Under the pieces are notes generated by a model. That model was not told the origin of the DNA and searched no databases. It saw only the letters and a program-made list of their open reading frames with translations. The translations under genes and the position numbers were made by a program. A stretch of 41,349 nt of DNA from Acanthaster planci (lineage: Eukaryota; Echinodermata; Asteroidea; Valvatida; Acanthasteridae): positions 2,768,654 to 2,810,002 of the forward strand of contig NW_019091355.1 of assembly GCF_001949145.1 (NCBI RefSeq), in the 5' to 3' direction. Positions 1 through 11,096 of this stretch are shown here, in pieces (the stretch's first letter is position 1; every line of letters starts with the position of its first letter).

Positions 1-330
1 CAAAATTCTAAGGTTGACCTCTTGCAATTTATTTTGGTCAAAATTGATTAAAATTGCAAGACTAACACCTTTCAAAATTCATTTCTTGAAAACTTTTTCA
101 AAATTCTAAGGTTAACCTCTTGCAATTTTTTTGGGTCAAAATTTATTAAAATTGCAAGACTAACCCCTTACAAAATTCATTTCTTTGAAAATTTTTCAAA
201 TTCTTAGGTTAACCCCAGGAAAATCAATTTGGTCAAAATTGATTAAAATTGAGAGATTAACCCCTTGCAAAATTAATTTCTTATAAACTTTTTTGAAATT
301 CCTATGTTAACCCCTTGCAGCAAATTTATG
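1..330. repeat. 98-bp tandem satellite, partial array
   Basis: About 3.3 diverged copies of an AT-rich unit start near positions 1, 99, 197 and 295, a constant 98-bp period. Each unit begins with CAAAATTCTAAGGTTAACC and carries an internal dyad, TTGCAATTT followed later by AAATTGCAAG, so each copy can fold. The array is cut by the left edge, so its true size is unknown. Confidence 0.85.
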
Positions 331-2544
331 GCAAAATACAACAATCAGACAAACCACAATACGTTTGTTGATTTTTTATAACATTGTTATTGCAGGTTTG
401 TAAATTTTTAAGTTATATAAAATTGCGCGCACCATTTTGCCAAACCAGGTTTAACCTCAAAAAAACATTTTGAAAAAAAAATTGAACAGAAAGGTTTCGT
501 CATAAATAACGTTAAAATATCTTTTTTCTACAATGGTAATACAAGAATCCATTTCAGGGTAAGTAAAAATTATATCAGAAATTATGTCCAAGGTTTTACA
601 GAGAGTACAGCAGCTACACAGCAACTGACTTGGAAAGCAACAGATGTAAGTAGCTTCTTTGGCCAAATACAAGTGAGTTAATGTTTTAAGTAAAAATAAA
701 CTTTAATAGGGCAATCTTTCATTGATACTAAAGTAAGTTGAAGTTTAAATAAGATGCTTTTTAATACACAAACCATGTAGCTTTCTTTCTGTCAATCTGT
801 CAGAACTGTCAGTTAATTCTGACTTGAAGCAACAAAACAAGTTGAACAAAATTTTTTTATTATGAGAACATTTCATGTCACGAGAAGCATTTGACGCATT
901 TTTTTCTATATTACCATCCTGGTGATGTACAAGAGTGTCTCTAGGCAGCATGACAAATACTGCACACTTTGAACATTCTGTCCTTATCAGATCTAGCATA
1001 AGGTATGACAGAAATGATTACAGCATTGCTCCTAAATCCTCAAGGCTCTAAACAGGCTATGACACCAACATGCATACCAAAATCCAATTGAGTCTGTGAA
1101 TCGGTACTGAGTGAGGCATTAGCATGTAGGCAATATGTCTGTTTTCCAGTAACCATGGTAACCATGACTGAGTCAGCCATTTTGGTCAACAGCCTCAGCT
1201 ATTTACAGCAGCAGAACACAAAACAAAAACTGAATGTGTAGCTACAAATGTTATCAAAAACATGTCCTAATACTGATCAAACTGAAAAAAGATTTTAAAT
1301 TCATTTTACCTCAGCACAATGGCAATGGAGTGGGGGGAGTGCCCCCTCCCCCACATTTTTGACTGGGGGCATGCCCCTCCCCCTTTTTGCAGGTCCTATA
1401 TGGGGTGGGGATGAATGGATCAGTCTATTAACGGCTGATACCTGATGGTTTCGCAACTAGCCCCCCTCTCCTACTTAGAACACTGTTCCTCTGCCGTTAC
1501 CTCAGTGCCATTTTCACATACATTTGCATCAGTGCATGCATGTTTTTAATGACTGTGTATCTAACTCAAAAGCACTATTAACTGCACACTTCTAACAGCG
1601 TTGAATCAGTGTATTACCAATTATTTAGTGTTCGAGAAGCTGCCAAGTAAAATTACATGAACATTGAAATTTCCCAAAATTTTCAGCTGAATAACGCATA
1701 TTTTATCAAAAAGGGACCGTGATCTGAAAAACGGTACACAATACAGCAGAAGTACATGTAGTGGGTTCCTTTAACACCAATATAAAAGTTATCAAAATAT
1801 GAGGCGGTTCCTTTACAGAGGAACTGCATGAATTTTTTACGCCCCCCTCAAAAAAATTGGGGGTGGGCGGGGTCTTCATCTGCTGACCATGCAGCAACCA
1901 AAATGCCCCTGTTTGCCCTCACTAAAAAAAGAAGTCACACATACGTAGTCTGCAGACTGTGTGAGATGCTGTTTGTCTGCCCAAGGGACATTACATCACT
2001 GCGAGATAAGTAGCACCCTCCGTTGTACATGATGAATTCATAATTACTGTATTTACAGAGCCTTTAACCAATACATCCCGTCAACGTGACGTACACCTGA
2101 TTGGACACATCAACTCCCTGGAGTGGTATCAGCCCATCATGAGCAAACATAAAACAAAATCCTCCCAAAAACAGGACAAGATCATGTTTATGTATAAAAT
2201 CCATACATACCGAGGCTGTTCATAAGAGTTTCCATATTACAAAAGGACAAAGGTTATTACATCTGAGCCTGGTTCCAATTTAATCATTTCACTTCACGGC
2301 AGATAAATCACAAGTGATCTGCTCTTTAAACTTTATATGCATAGATCAACACACAGTTTGTCTCCGCGTTGGAAGTCAATTCCTAGCTCCATTGGCAGAT
2401 CAAATCAGGTCAGATCATCTCCATGGAACCTTGAGGTAACACTTCATCTGATCCAGTATAAATATTTGAGTGAATTATTCTTATTTGAGCAATAAGTTTT
2501 AACAACTTTTAGGGAGAAACGATGGTTTGAACTTTCACATACTT
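331..2544. other. Intergenic, no gene recognised
   Basis: Only short frames occur and none resembles a known protein. The stretch holds G/C-rich runs at about 1325-1390 and 1840-1872 that look like worn repeat ends, and a symmetric X-box-like GTAACCATGGTAAC at 1149-1162. It lies downstream of the 3' end of the minus-strand glycosyltransferase gene. Confidence 0.6.
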
Positions 2545-2753
2545 GGGTCATTATATAAATCAAGGGTCCCATTTCTGTCGTGTCCCTGTCACATCAGACA
2601 TTTGATTTTGTAGACTTTCAGAGCACATTATCTATTTTCCAAGAGTGATGAATTAATGCAAATTACCTGCCAGTGATATTTCTAATTACACAGGTCAGGT
2701 GTAACAGGTACACACAAATGTCACACTTTTTGGACCCCGAGTTTATAGAATGG
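2545..2753 (-). mobile_element. MITE family A, copy 1
   Basis: This non-coding element matches copies at 5845-6023 and 20288-20535. It is in the opposite orientation to the 20288 copy: its core (GTGATGAATTAATGCAAATT and flanks) equals the reverse complement of that copy. The termini are degenerate forms of GGGTAATTCCAGAAA and GGGGTCCAAAA. It sits just beyond the predicted polyadenylation signal of the glycosyltransferase gene. Confidence 0.75.
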
Positions 2754-2763
2754 CTCATTTATG

Positions 2764-2769
2764 TTTATT
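2764..2769 (-). terminator. Candidate polyadenylation signal of the CSGALNACT gene
   Basis: The minus strand reads AATAAA about 75 bp past the stop codon at 2845. No better hexamer lies closer. If it is used, the 3' UTR is only about 100 nt long and ends before the family A element. Inference from position only. Confidence 0.5.
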
Positions 2770-2844
2770 CTTATAAAGTTCAATGTACCCTACAAAACAC
2801 TGCAGTTCCAAACTGCACTATTAACACACTCAGGGAAATGTAGG

Positions 2845-4350
2845 CTATACTTTATCCTGGCCCTGCTGAACTGCTGCACCCAACCAGGTGTGTTTAACTT
2901 GTCCCATGTGGAACAGTGTCATATTGACCTCATTTTGGAATGCTAGGATACCAAGCTGCGTATGCGAGGCCTCGTTGACGGCCCGCGACATGACACACAT
3001 GCGGTACTGCTCGGCAGTCAAGTTCATCTGGCACTCTTTCGGATGGTACAGGTGGAAGATGGTGGGATCGGTCACGCGGATGATCTTCAGGTCCGACTGG
3101 ATGTAGCGCCGGTAGAGATCCACGTCTTCGCCCCCCCAGCCCTTGATGTCCATATTGAAGCCCTTGATGCTCAGGAAGTCTGACCGGTACTGACAGGTCA
3201 TCCCAAAGCCGAAATCCCTCCAGAACCCCACCTCCTGGTGGACGACCAACTGAGGGGTGTCGGGCATGGCGTCGTTGACAGCGTGAACGATCTTCGGGTT
3301 GTACAGGCTGAAGACGATGGGGTAGTACACCGTCCTGCCGGGCACGGTGTGGTACCGGCAGTGCTCGAGGAATTCCTTGGTGAACGCAATGTCCACGTCG
3401 CAGAAGAACATCAGCACGTCGCTCCCGTCCCAGCTCTGCACTCCCTCCTCCAGGCCCCGCCCACGGGAAAAGGGGAGGTTCAGGCGTATGAGCTTGTAGC
3501 TGTGGAAGTTGTACTGGTGGGCCATATTGAAGAGAACTGAATGGATTTCACTTAGTCCTTCTTCGCCAAAGTACACCACTGTCAGGTACACAAGCATCCT
3601 GTTGTCCAGGCACACAGACTTAAACCGCTCGATGAAGGACTTAAACTTGTCTATTCTGCCCGACAACGGAATGATAATATTGACTAATATTTTATTTGTG
3701 TCTATGACCTGCGACCGCAGTTTCTGAAGCGGACTGAACGGCCGTAAAATCTCCATACTCTGATAATAGTTTTCTTGTGCACCGCGAAACACTAGGTTGT
3801 AGTACGTTCCGATAGTCCGCTCTGATTTAAATATCCCATCCACGAAGTTATCAATAGAAAAGCTATTGAAAGTGTTGTCCTTTTTCTTGTTCAGAATATC
3901 AATTGCAAAGTAGACAGCCTCCACCAGGTCCTCCTTTCTGTCGCCCCGTGGTCTCTGGGAGGGACGGTGGGGCAGGCCACTGTCCAGTGAGTAGACCAGC
4001 TTGGAGTTGAGGCTGCTGAACGGCACCACGTCGTACTCGCTGTGCAGCGGCTTGTGCATGTCAATCTTAGCCATCTGCTGCCGGACAAAATCTGAGAGGT
4101 CATCGTGGGTGTCCACGTCGCTGGAGCGCTGGGCCCGTATCCCGCCCTCCACCTCCTTGTACTTTTGGGGCTCCTCCACCTGCTGGGTGCCACCGGCCTG
4201 GTGCTTCTTGAGCTCCCGCTTCAGCTCCCGGATCTGCTGCTTCAGGGACGCCACCTCCTGGTTGTGCTTCTCCTCTTGCTCACTGAGGGAGGCGATGCAG
4301 TCGTCATGGTACTGGATGTCGCGAGATCTCACCTGGAGGGACTGATCAAC
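2845..4350 (-). CDS. CSGALNACT coding exon 2 (stem and catalytic domain)
   Basis: It covers residues 75-575 and the TAG stop. The acceptor TTCTTTCACTAG ends at 4351. The exon is GC-rich compared with its flanks. A strong donor-like CAG|GTGAGA lies inside it at about 4333, only 18 nt from the acceptor; using it would remove the enzyme, so it is presumably silent. Confidence 0.93.
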   Translation of the reverse strand, partial: VDQSLQVRSRDIQYHDDCIASLSEQEEKHNQEVASLKQQIRELKRELKKHQAGGTQQVEEPQKYKEVEGGIRAQRSSDVDTHDDLSDFVRQQMAKIDMHKPLHSEYDVVPFSSLNSKLVYSLDSGLPHRPSQRPRGDRKEDLVEAVYFAIDILNKKKDNTFNSFSIDNFVDGIFKSERTIGTYYNLVFRGAQENYYQSMEILRPFSPLQKLRSQVIDTNKILVNIIIPLSGRIDKFKSFIERFKSVCLDNRMLVYLTVVYFGEEGLSEIHSVLFNMAHQYNFHSYKLIRLNLPFSRGRGLEEGVQSWDGSDVLMFFCDVDIAFTKEFLEHCRYHTVPGRTVYYPIVFSLYNPKIVHAVNDAMPDTPQLVVHQEVGFWRDFGFGMTCQYRSDFLSIKGFNMDIKGWGGEDVDLYRRYIQSDLKIIRVTDPTIFHLYHPKECQMNLTAEQYRMCVMSRAVNEASHTQLGILAFQNEVNMTLFHMGQVKHTWLGAAVQQGQDKV

Positions 4351-5183
4351 CTAGTGAAAGAAATGGATGCCGAAAATGACAAATATGGTCCGACTTCTGC
4401 AGATGAATGCAAACAATGACCTCAGAAGAAATGGTGGAAAACGAAGAGAATAATCAGAAGCGGCAGATATGAAACTATTCCAAGATGGGAATATCTGAAC
4501 TGAGGATGGGACGTTTAAATGTTTAAACAAAACAAATTCCAAATGCATTTACTGATTTTCCCAAATGTTTAAACGGAACCGCCCCTTTTTAGATGTTTGA
4601 CACGTACTTTTTGGAGAAAAAGTGGATTCTAAAACAATAAACACTGCTTGTTTAAATGCCCTAACATCAGTATACATTTTTACATTGGTTAGACAATGTG
4701 CATTATTGAACTACATAATTACGCATATATGAGAACACCGAGGTAGGCGGCGGCCTCTGTAAAGTGCTGGCAGAACGTTTGAACAGTATGGGAAAGTTCA
4801 TATCAAATGGAAATTTCTGAACAGTAAATCCACTTTCAAATTGCCATCATAATTAGCAGTATACACGTATATCCTCATTTAGGATAAAGGGGTCACCGCA
4901 CCTGGTCATTCCAAAACACAGTGCACACTTTGCAACTTGCTGTACACACTTTAAAGCGTACCTGGTCCATGGGCTTTGGGACGGCCGCCTGCTGGCTGCT
5001 GCTGTTGATGCAGGTGTCCTGGTTGGCCAGCAAGAGCAGGAGGCCTAGGCAGAAGATGATGCCAAACTTGATGCAGTTCTGCAAGGAGGGCAGCCGCATC
5101 TTGCAGAGCGGCCAGCGGGCGGGAGGCTGAGGCTGCCCGTGGGAGTTGGCCATGGCCGATGGCTCTACTTGCACTTTGGACAT
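2845..5183 (-). CDS. Chondroitin sulfate N-acetylgalactosaminyltransferase (CSGALNACT1/2 type)
   Basis: Two coding exons (5183-4962 and 4350-2845) join in phase 0 to give 575 aa. By family knowledge this is a Golgi type II enzyme that adds GalNAc to the linkage region and to growing chondroitin chains. Seen in the sequence: a signal-anchor at about residues 38-53 (FGIIFCLGLLLLLA), a charged likely coiled-coil stem at 95-128, and a catalytic domain from about 215. This domain contains the metal-binding DVD at 392-394 (FFCDVDIAF), the conserved FWRDFGFGMTCQYRSDF block at 450-466, and GWGGEDVDLYRR at 478-489. Possible N-glycosylation sites are at about 60, 517 and 550. Vertebrate members are slightly shorter, about 530-540 aa. 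The start is taken as the ATG that directly follows a good acceptor (CCACCACAG at 5192-5184); the next in-frame ATGs are residues 11 and 29. Nearly the whole luminal part lies in one exon. No frameshift or missing catalytic residue was seen. CSGALNACT1 and 2 cannot be told apart here. Confidence 0.95.
4962..5183 (-). CDS. CSGALNACT coding exon 1 (cytoplasmic tail and membrane anchor)
   Basis: It covers residues 1-74. The acceptor CCACCACAG lies immediately before the ATG and the donor is CAG|GTACGC at 4961-4956. The reading frame stays open for about 100 bp upstream of the acceptor but contains no ATG, so a longer protein from this frame is unlikely. The following intron (4351-4961) is 611 bp. 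Confidence 0.85.
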
Positions 5184-5844
5184 CTGTGGTGGAATGTTAA
5201 GAGGGCAAGGAACGGTTGATGAGCTTAGCGTATTTTCGGACTGGGAGTCCTTCGGGAAGGACGGGGTGCTTGAACTACCCACAAGAAGGGTTAGTGTTTA
5301 CCATTTTCTAACGTCACATTATCAGGCCTTTTTAATGATAACTGTATGTCCTACAGGTAGCTTGCCAAAAACCCAACTTTCAAGAGAGGCGAGATATATC
5401 TTCAGCCTTTGCCAATACAACCAACTGCTACAAATACTGCTCCTTGAAATTACAGGTACTTGTAAAAATCTAATAAGTGACACCACTCCAAGGCACCACT
5501 CTCAACTGGTATTCACTGCAGCAGCAGGCCACGTACGGTGACCAAATTCAATTTAACCACACAACAGTCCTCCTCCATGGGCTTTTCAGATGTTTTATGT
5601 GCAGAACAAAGAGAGGATTACATCTGCATTCAGAGGTGGGGGGGGACAGTTAATGTTTAACCTATCTGGATGACCTGTGAATACAGACTGCTCCACATGG
5701 CCTCTCCTGCAAAATACTTCAATGTGACTCTTTACACAACACTGGCTTGATCTTTTTTTTTTTCCCTTTGCAAAATATGTCGGCCATTTTTAATTATTTA
5801 AGGAAAGTACAGACTACTGATCAGTACACAAACCAGTTCCATGT

Positions 5845-6023
5845 GGGTAAGTCCAGAAATTAGGGGTCCAAAAGTGTGACATTTTCGTGTCCCTGTTATA
5901 CACAAAAAAAGGGACACGAAAACAAATGGACCCCTAATTTCTGGACTTACCCACTTACAAAATCATTTGTCGGATGTGACGGGGGCATGATAAAACTTGG
6001 ACCCGTAATTTCTGGAACCACCC
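5845..6023. mobile_element. MITE family A, copy 2 (rearranged, near-perfect palindrome)
   Basis: The stretch 5845-5952 folds back on itself: GGGTAAGTCCAGAAATTAGG and what follows is answered by its reverse complement ending in CTTACCC. A further right end follows at 5953-6023 and finishes in TTTCTGGAACCACCC. The layout suggests an internal deletion plus an extra terminal arm, or one element nested in another. Confidence 0.75.
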
Positions 6024-6797
6024 ATGTACCATTCATAATTCTTCCTTTTTCCCCAAGACAAACTCACAAACATCTCACTGTAACAAACTTTCAAACATCT
6101 GCCTTTCTTTGCTCTCAAGTCTTTGAGACTTGTTCATGCTGCTATTCGGGGAAATCAATTTTTATTGGATCTGAAATCTTTCCAGCGACTCTGTAGAGAT
6201 GACAACTCCTATCGTATTGGCAGCAAAGACATCTCCCTCCCCCATGACTTCAATTAAGCGATCTTCCTGATGGAAAGCCATTGGTGGACAAACTTAGGTC
6301 ACTTAGGATGGCCTGTCTTGCTGTATTAAACATGATTTAGGGAAATGGACGTCATGATTGATTTGGCAGATGGACAACCAGCAAACGTGATCATAATTTC
6401 TTTTTCATCACCACTGCTCTTCAAGATGTAAAAAGACTCTACAGGCCCAAGAAGCAACATACACAGCAGAACAGTAACACACAGTGATCAAGAGCTAATT
6501 TTCCGCGTCTGCCAAATATATGAGGTGGTACAAACATACATGCATGTAATAAGACTTGAAGCTTGAGAAACTAGACAACCTGTGTATTTCCAGTACTTGA
6601 GTGTTCATGCAAACAGGTATGCCGGATATTTCCAAGAGTTTGCTAGGTCCTTTCACAGTTCTTGTCCTCTTGCTGCGAGCCTAATCACTGGTATTTCTTC
6701 ATTTCAGGTAACTCAGCCAGCACTGCTCCGGTACTGAACCTGTGGCCTGTTACCTAATCTCACATTTTACTTTTCCTTTGGGACAGTGTTGTATTCA

Positions 6798-6995
6798 AGT
6801 CCAGTCACAAGTCCTTTCACAAGTCCAGTCACAAGTCCCTTCACAAGGCCACTCATACATGCAAGCGACAGGGTGAACAATGACAAAGGAATGCCTTTAT
6901 CCCAACTCATTTGAATAGCTTGTGAATTGGCTTAAGACTGAATGGCTTGTTGTGATGGACTTACAGGGACTTGTGAGGCACTCCAATACAACAAT
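6798..6995. mobile_element. Short dispersed element family B, copy 1
   Basis: It opens with a 24-bp direct repeat (6798-6821 and 6822-6845, containing CCAGTCACAAGTCC). Positions 6868-6894 are identical over 27 bp to 20047-20073, and similarity continues on both sides. The right part carries GGGACTTGTGAGGC, an imperfect inverted match to the left CACAAGTCC words. It looks like a non-coding DNA transposon derivative. Confidence 0.6.
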
Positions 6996-7479
6996 GCTTG
7001 GGACTAATTGGTAAAAGAATCCACAACGATGCTGTAATGGAATATGTCTGAGTTGGTACTGGATGCCGAGACTGGAAGAAAGGGCAAAGGCAGGGCTGCT
7101 TAAGGGATTGAATTGCATGAAACTTCAACACCGGACAATTATGGATGCCGGAGGGAAAAATGACAAAAAGCTGCTTCGAACACAGTAAATAATAAATAAA
7201 GGCAACAAAAATGGTTACCATAGTAACTGTTTGATAACGCTAATTAATGCCAACCCTCTCAGCACCCTCAAATTCACGGTACTTAATAGTTTCAACACCA
7301 ATTACACTTTTATTGATTTCATCAGTTACACGTAAATTCTTTATTTTTCCTTCCAAAAGTTATTTGATGGTGTAAAAGCTGGCCTAAATCAGTCAAGCAC
7401 ACTCTTGGAGAAAAACATACTCAATGCTGAGTTTATGTTTATCCTCTTGGATTACAGAGAAAAAAATACTACAATGGAA

Positions 7480-9375
7480 TTGTACATGTACGTGTACATG
7501 TATGTAACTTACATGTAACATATCCAAGCATCAAAGGACATGAATGTGACAGAAAGTACCGGTACATGAAGGTGACAGAAAAGAAACGCTGGCAGGTCCC
7601 TGGAAGCAATCGTTAAATAGCAGTTTAAAAAAAAAAAAGGAAGTAATATGGTTCAATGCACTTTCACTGTACAACATACATGTACAGTGCACATGCCAGG
7701 TACCGGTACATGTACAGTCAAGGATTCAAAAAGTACAGTGACCTTAACCCTAACCCCCAACGGTTGTTGGCCCTAACCTTCCCCATTCTTACAAAGTTAA
7801 ACACCCATATGGGACTTTGTGCACAGAGGCTGTTGGACTTGGTTTTTCTGAGGTATGCTAAACCCAATGCAAAAGCCAGCTGTCTGGGCCTACCAGATCT
7901 ATCCCCACAGAATTAAACACTTTACCACTGTTTAATTCTGTGTGGTTGGGGAACGTTAGGGTTAATGTCGTTTCAATGATGTACATGTACAATGTATATT
8001 CAGGCTTGTCGCTGTAAAATACAGACACACAAGACTGATCTGAATTACAAAATAATAAAGCACGGAAAAAACAGGACCCCAAATATGATACATGTCACCA
8101 TCTAAGATCTATGATTTTACAATGTACCTGTATGTATGTACGGTACATGTACATGTCTCTCTAATGACATGCTGGGGACTACAGCCTTTCTGCTATTCGT
8201 ACATTCCGACCAACAACTCTCCAAAAGGTTTCAGCATGTACCAGTATGGACAGGAAGGCACCGTGCAAGCACGTCATTCAAACCTTGTTTACAATGCATC
8301 TACCCTATGCTGAAGCTATCACCTTGTTACTCGTAGTTTTCCTGGAGGCTGACTACATAGCCAAGTCTTTTCTCGATGCTTAAGTCACCATTGCCGAGAG
8401 ACATTTCTATTGTACCGGTACATTATTGACTACATGTACATGTACATGTATCGCAGTGATAGAAAAACAAAGGAAGAAATCTAAGAAATACAAGCAATCA
8501 AACGATTTAACACATAATCTCGTGACAGGAAAAGCTGTCGAGGGGAAATGATTTCCCACCAGAGTATCAGACAATATCGTGGACTACAGTATTCCGGCAG
8601 TGCAATGAACCATCTTCTAGTGGCAGCCATGATCTTCATTACATGTACATGTCTATACAACCATCCTATCAAACATCAATCCCATATATGGAGATCCAGG
8701 AAGCATGTATATGCTCGAATCTTTAAACTGACCTTGAATTTGGCCTTGTGTGGTTTGCCCACCCATTAGAAGAAATCAAATTACCACTATTTGGCTTGAA
8801 TTTCGCATGTCAGTGGGCAAGGTCTATGCTCATGTGCCAGTACATACATGTAGGCATGTACATAATATCTGCACTTCCAGTAAGGTACAGTATCATGCAC
8901 AAGGTACAACGTAAGACAAGCCTGCACCCTGTAACTCGACTATACTTTCAAGAGATCTGCTCCGCAAAACCATGACACAAGAAACCCAGATTCTACATGT
9001 TTTGGCAGTAGGGCATTTTGGTTCTCTAATGTTAGGCCAGTGTTTGATTTCATTAATGTAAGTGCAAACAAAAAAGACATTTCATAAGTGAAACTTGGAA
9101 GTTATTTCTAATTAGTAGCATGTGTGCATTTCAAACAGACCTGTTTCTTTGGAATAAGGCAATTTTCAACCATTTCTTAACTTAAAAGGCCGTAAAAAAT
9201 ATGGAAGGGTACCAACTACATTTGTAATTTACTCTGTGCAAATTATTCAGGCTTCTAACAAACGAGTGGCTCTGGCGAATTTTAACCCAGTTTGTAAGGT
9301 TTGGTTGCATACAGGTGTACATGTATATGTACTGTACATGTATTTCAAGAAATCACAAGTAAATTACATGTACAT
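7480..9375. repeat. ACATGTACATGT-rich region
   Basis: Short runs of the self-complementary word TACATGTA recur throughout, for example near 7485-7515, 7677-7712, 7981, 8140-8155, 8430-8450, 8640-8652, 8850-8870 and 9315-9375. No gene is recognised. Any run can form a small hairpin. Frames here are rich in Met, Tyr, Val and His, a by-product of the repeat. Confidence 0.75.
7744..7965. mobile_element. TTAA-bounded miniature element (piggyBac-like ends), copy 1
   Basis: The ends read TTAACCCTAAC (7744-7754) and GTTAGGGTTAA (7955-7965). These are perfect 11-bp inverted ends including TTAA, the target typical of piggyBac elements. Inside, 7906-7919 and 7929-7942 form a perfect 14-bp stem (CACAGAATTAAACA) with a 9-nt loop, and the arms share CCCTAAC-TTCCCC words. 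It may be a composite of two insertions. No coding sequence. Confidence 0.6.
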
Positions 9376-9588
9376 GTGGGAGTAAGAGTATAATTTATGG
9401 CTGGCCCCTTTTAAACCTTGACCTTTCATACAGTATCGTAGATGAGGAAGAACAGAGGATCAGATAGCTCGTTGGTTTCCTCTCCTTTTTGTTTTTTCAC
9501 TGTACTCACTCCAACAGCCAGGTCATGAGTCATTATCTACCTACTGCAGGCTAGTCCCTGGACTCCCTGGTCAGTAATGCGCAATTCC

Positions 9589-9650
9589 TTTGTGTGTGTG
9601 TGTGGGGGGGGGGAACCGACTGGACTGGATGGATGTGGGGGGGGGAGTCG
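9589..9650. repeat. GT microsatellite and poly-G runs
   Basis: A (TG)n run at about 9590-9603 passes directly into a G run, and a second G run follows at about 9638-9646. Two long G runs on one strand could form a quadruplex with help from other G tracts. No gene signal. Confidence 0.7.
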
Positions 9651-9794
9651 CCGATCACAATCTTGTAACTGTTTACATAAAGACTGTTCCACTTGCTAAA
9701 ATTTAACCGGACAAAAATGGCTACTGCACATATAAATTATTACTCAATTAACCCTTAAATACAGTCAGCAGAGTGTTGCCAGAAGCATCTAATC

Positions 9795-10235
9795 TTGAAA
9801 TGCATACAACTGTACATCTGGAAGATTTATTTCAAAGGACAGAACCACAAACCCAAAGAGGTTAACAAACTACTTCTTCTTTGTGGAATACTGGACAAAC
9901 ACCAGGATGAAACTGAAATCCGAGAGATAATAAACACACACTTACCAACTATGCAAAATGTCGCATTGCCCGCATAACTGCTTTATGAGGGAAAAATTTA
10001 TCATTGGGGGACATTCCGAGATGCTCGGTGTCATCAATACCATCATCTCCAGATTGAGGGGCAGCGGATACCTTGAGAGAAACAGTACGGTCCCGAGGAA
10101 GCTTGTTTACATCATCAACCGGGTCCTCAGAGATGCTGGGCCGGAGCCCATCTTTAAGAGCACATCACCACGGGGCTGCAGGAGAATTACCAGAAAAGAT
10201 TTGATGTCAACAACCGTGCACTGCAGATCTACTGA
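9795..10235 (+). pseudogene. Decayed unidentified coding fragment
   Basis: Coding-like stretches sit in changing plus-strand frames. One frame runs from about 9795. A second, from about 9985 to 10157, has a basic helical look (words such as RKLVYIINRVLRDAGPEPI). A third runs from 10158 to a TGA at 10233 (words such as LQENYQKRFDVNNRALQIY). Adding one base near 10157 would join the last two. I do not recognise the protein. The composition (55-60% GC locally, no ACATGT runs) differs from the flanks. A minus-strand frame is also open over 9965-10165, so strand is not certain. It may be a processed pseudogene or a transposon remnant. Confidence 0.35.
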
Positions 10236-10388
10236 AGCATAGTATACTACTTGTACATAAATGTACTGTGTTGGCATGACTGCATCTGCTTTGTCAGGCC
10301 GAGTGACGGAAGCGAAAAATAACAAATCTGTGACCTAACCTGGGCTGTCTGGGGCACAAGCTAACAAAACAACTAAGCTGTACCCTTT

Positions 10389-10411
10389 TTTTTTTTTCTC
10401 TCTCTCTCTCT
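10389..10411. repeat. Poly-T / CT microsatellite
   Basis: A run of T passes into (TC)n. Simple sequence with no coding signal. Confidence 0.8.
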
Positions 10412-11096
10412 GTTTTTTCCCAGGGAGCTATTAAAGTCACTTTTAATCTGATGATATAGAGGTCTGAAGTCAGCTGTGCTGTGGCAAGAAGTCAGAGACA
10501 ATGCACCGCCACCGTCTGGCACCGCTGCAGATTGATGGCCACTGGTGAACCATTGAGCCACCAGATGCTGCAGCTCAGAAGTGCAACGGGGAACAATAAA
10601 TTACAAAGGAACAAACCATGGAGGATAAACTGATGCAACTGCAACAGTTCAGAGCTCAGTTCCATGAAGCAGAGTCTTGGCCCAGAGAACAGGGCAGGGT
10701 GCCAACCGGCCAATTCCCAATAAGAGCCACAGTTACAGCTCACCACATGTTGTTTCGGAGCCACTAATGGTATTTTTCATGCAGTGATAAATTTATACAA
10801 CTTCATTCTTGCCAAGTGCTCAGGCTTTCAAGTCACCGTTTGGCTACAACTGGACACTTGTGAGTCTATATACATGTAAGGCCATGTAAAAAAAAAAAAC
10901 AAATTGGTGATCATCCCTGCCCTACCCTCCAAAATGCCTCCGACCCATTTTTTAATATATTTTTAATTTTCCAAAAAATGGGAGGAAAATGCAAAAAAAA
11001 AGCACCAAAAAATTACACGATTACGGATCCCAAGTTTACCCGTCGGTCCGAGAATTGGCACATTCTCATTTCTTTGTTTTTCACTGGTTTTTAGTC

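Noticed and set aside
2888-4419. Several plus-strand frames of 60-114 codons
   Set aside because: They are antisense shadows of the CSGALNACT exon.
5184-5282. N-terminal extension of the CSGALNACT frame
   Set aside because: The frame is open but has no ATG, and a strong acceptor lies at the first in-frame ATG; treated as intron.
7744-7760. Interstitial telomere repeat (TTAACCCTAACCC)
   Set aside because: Only about two TTAGGG-like units, mirrored at the other end of a short element; better explained as transposon ends.
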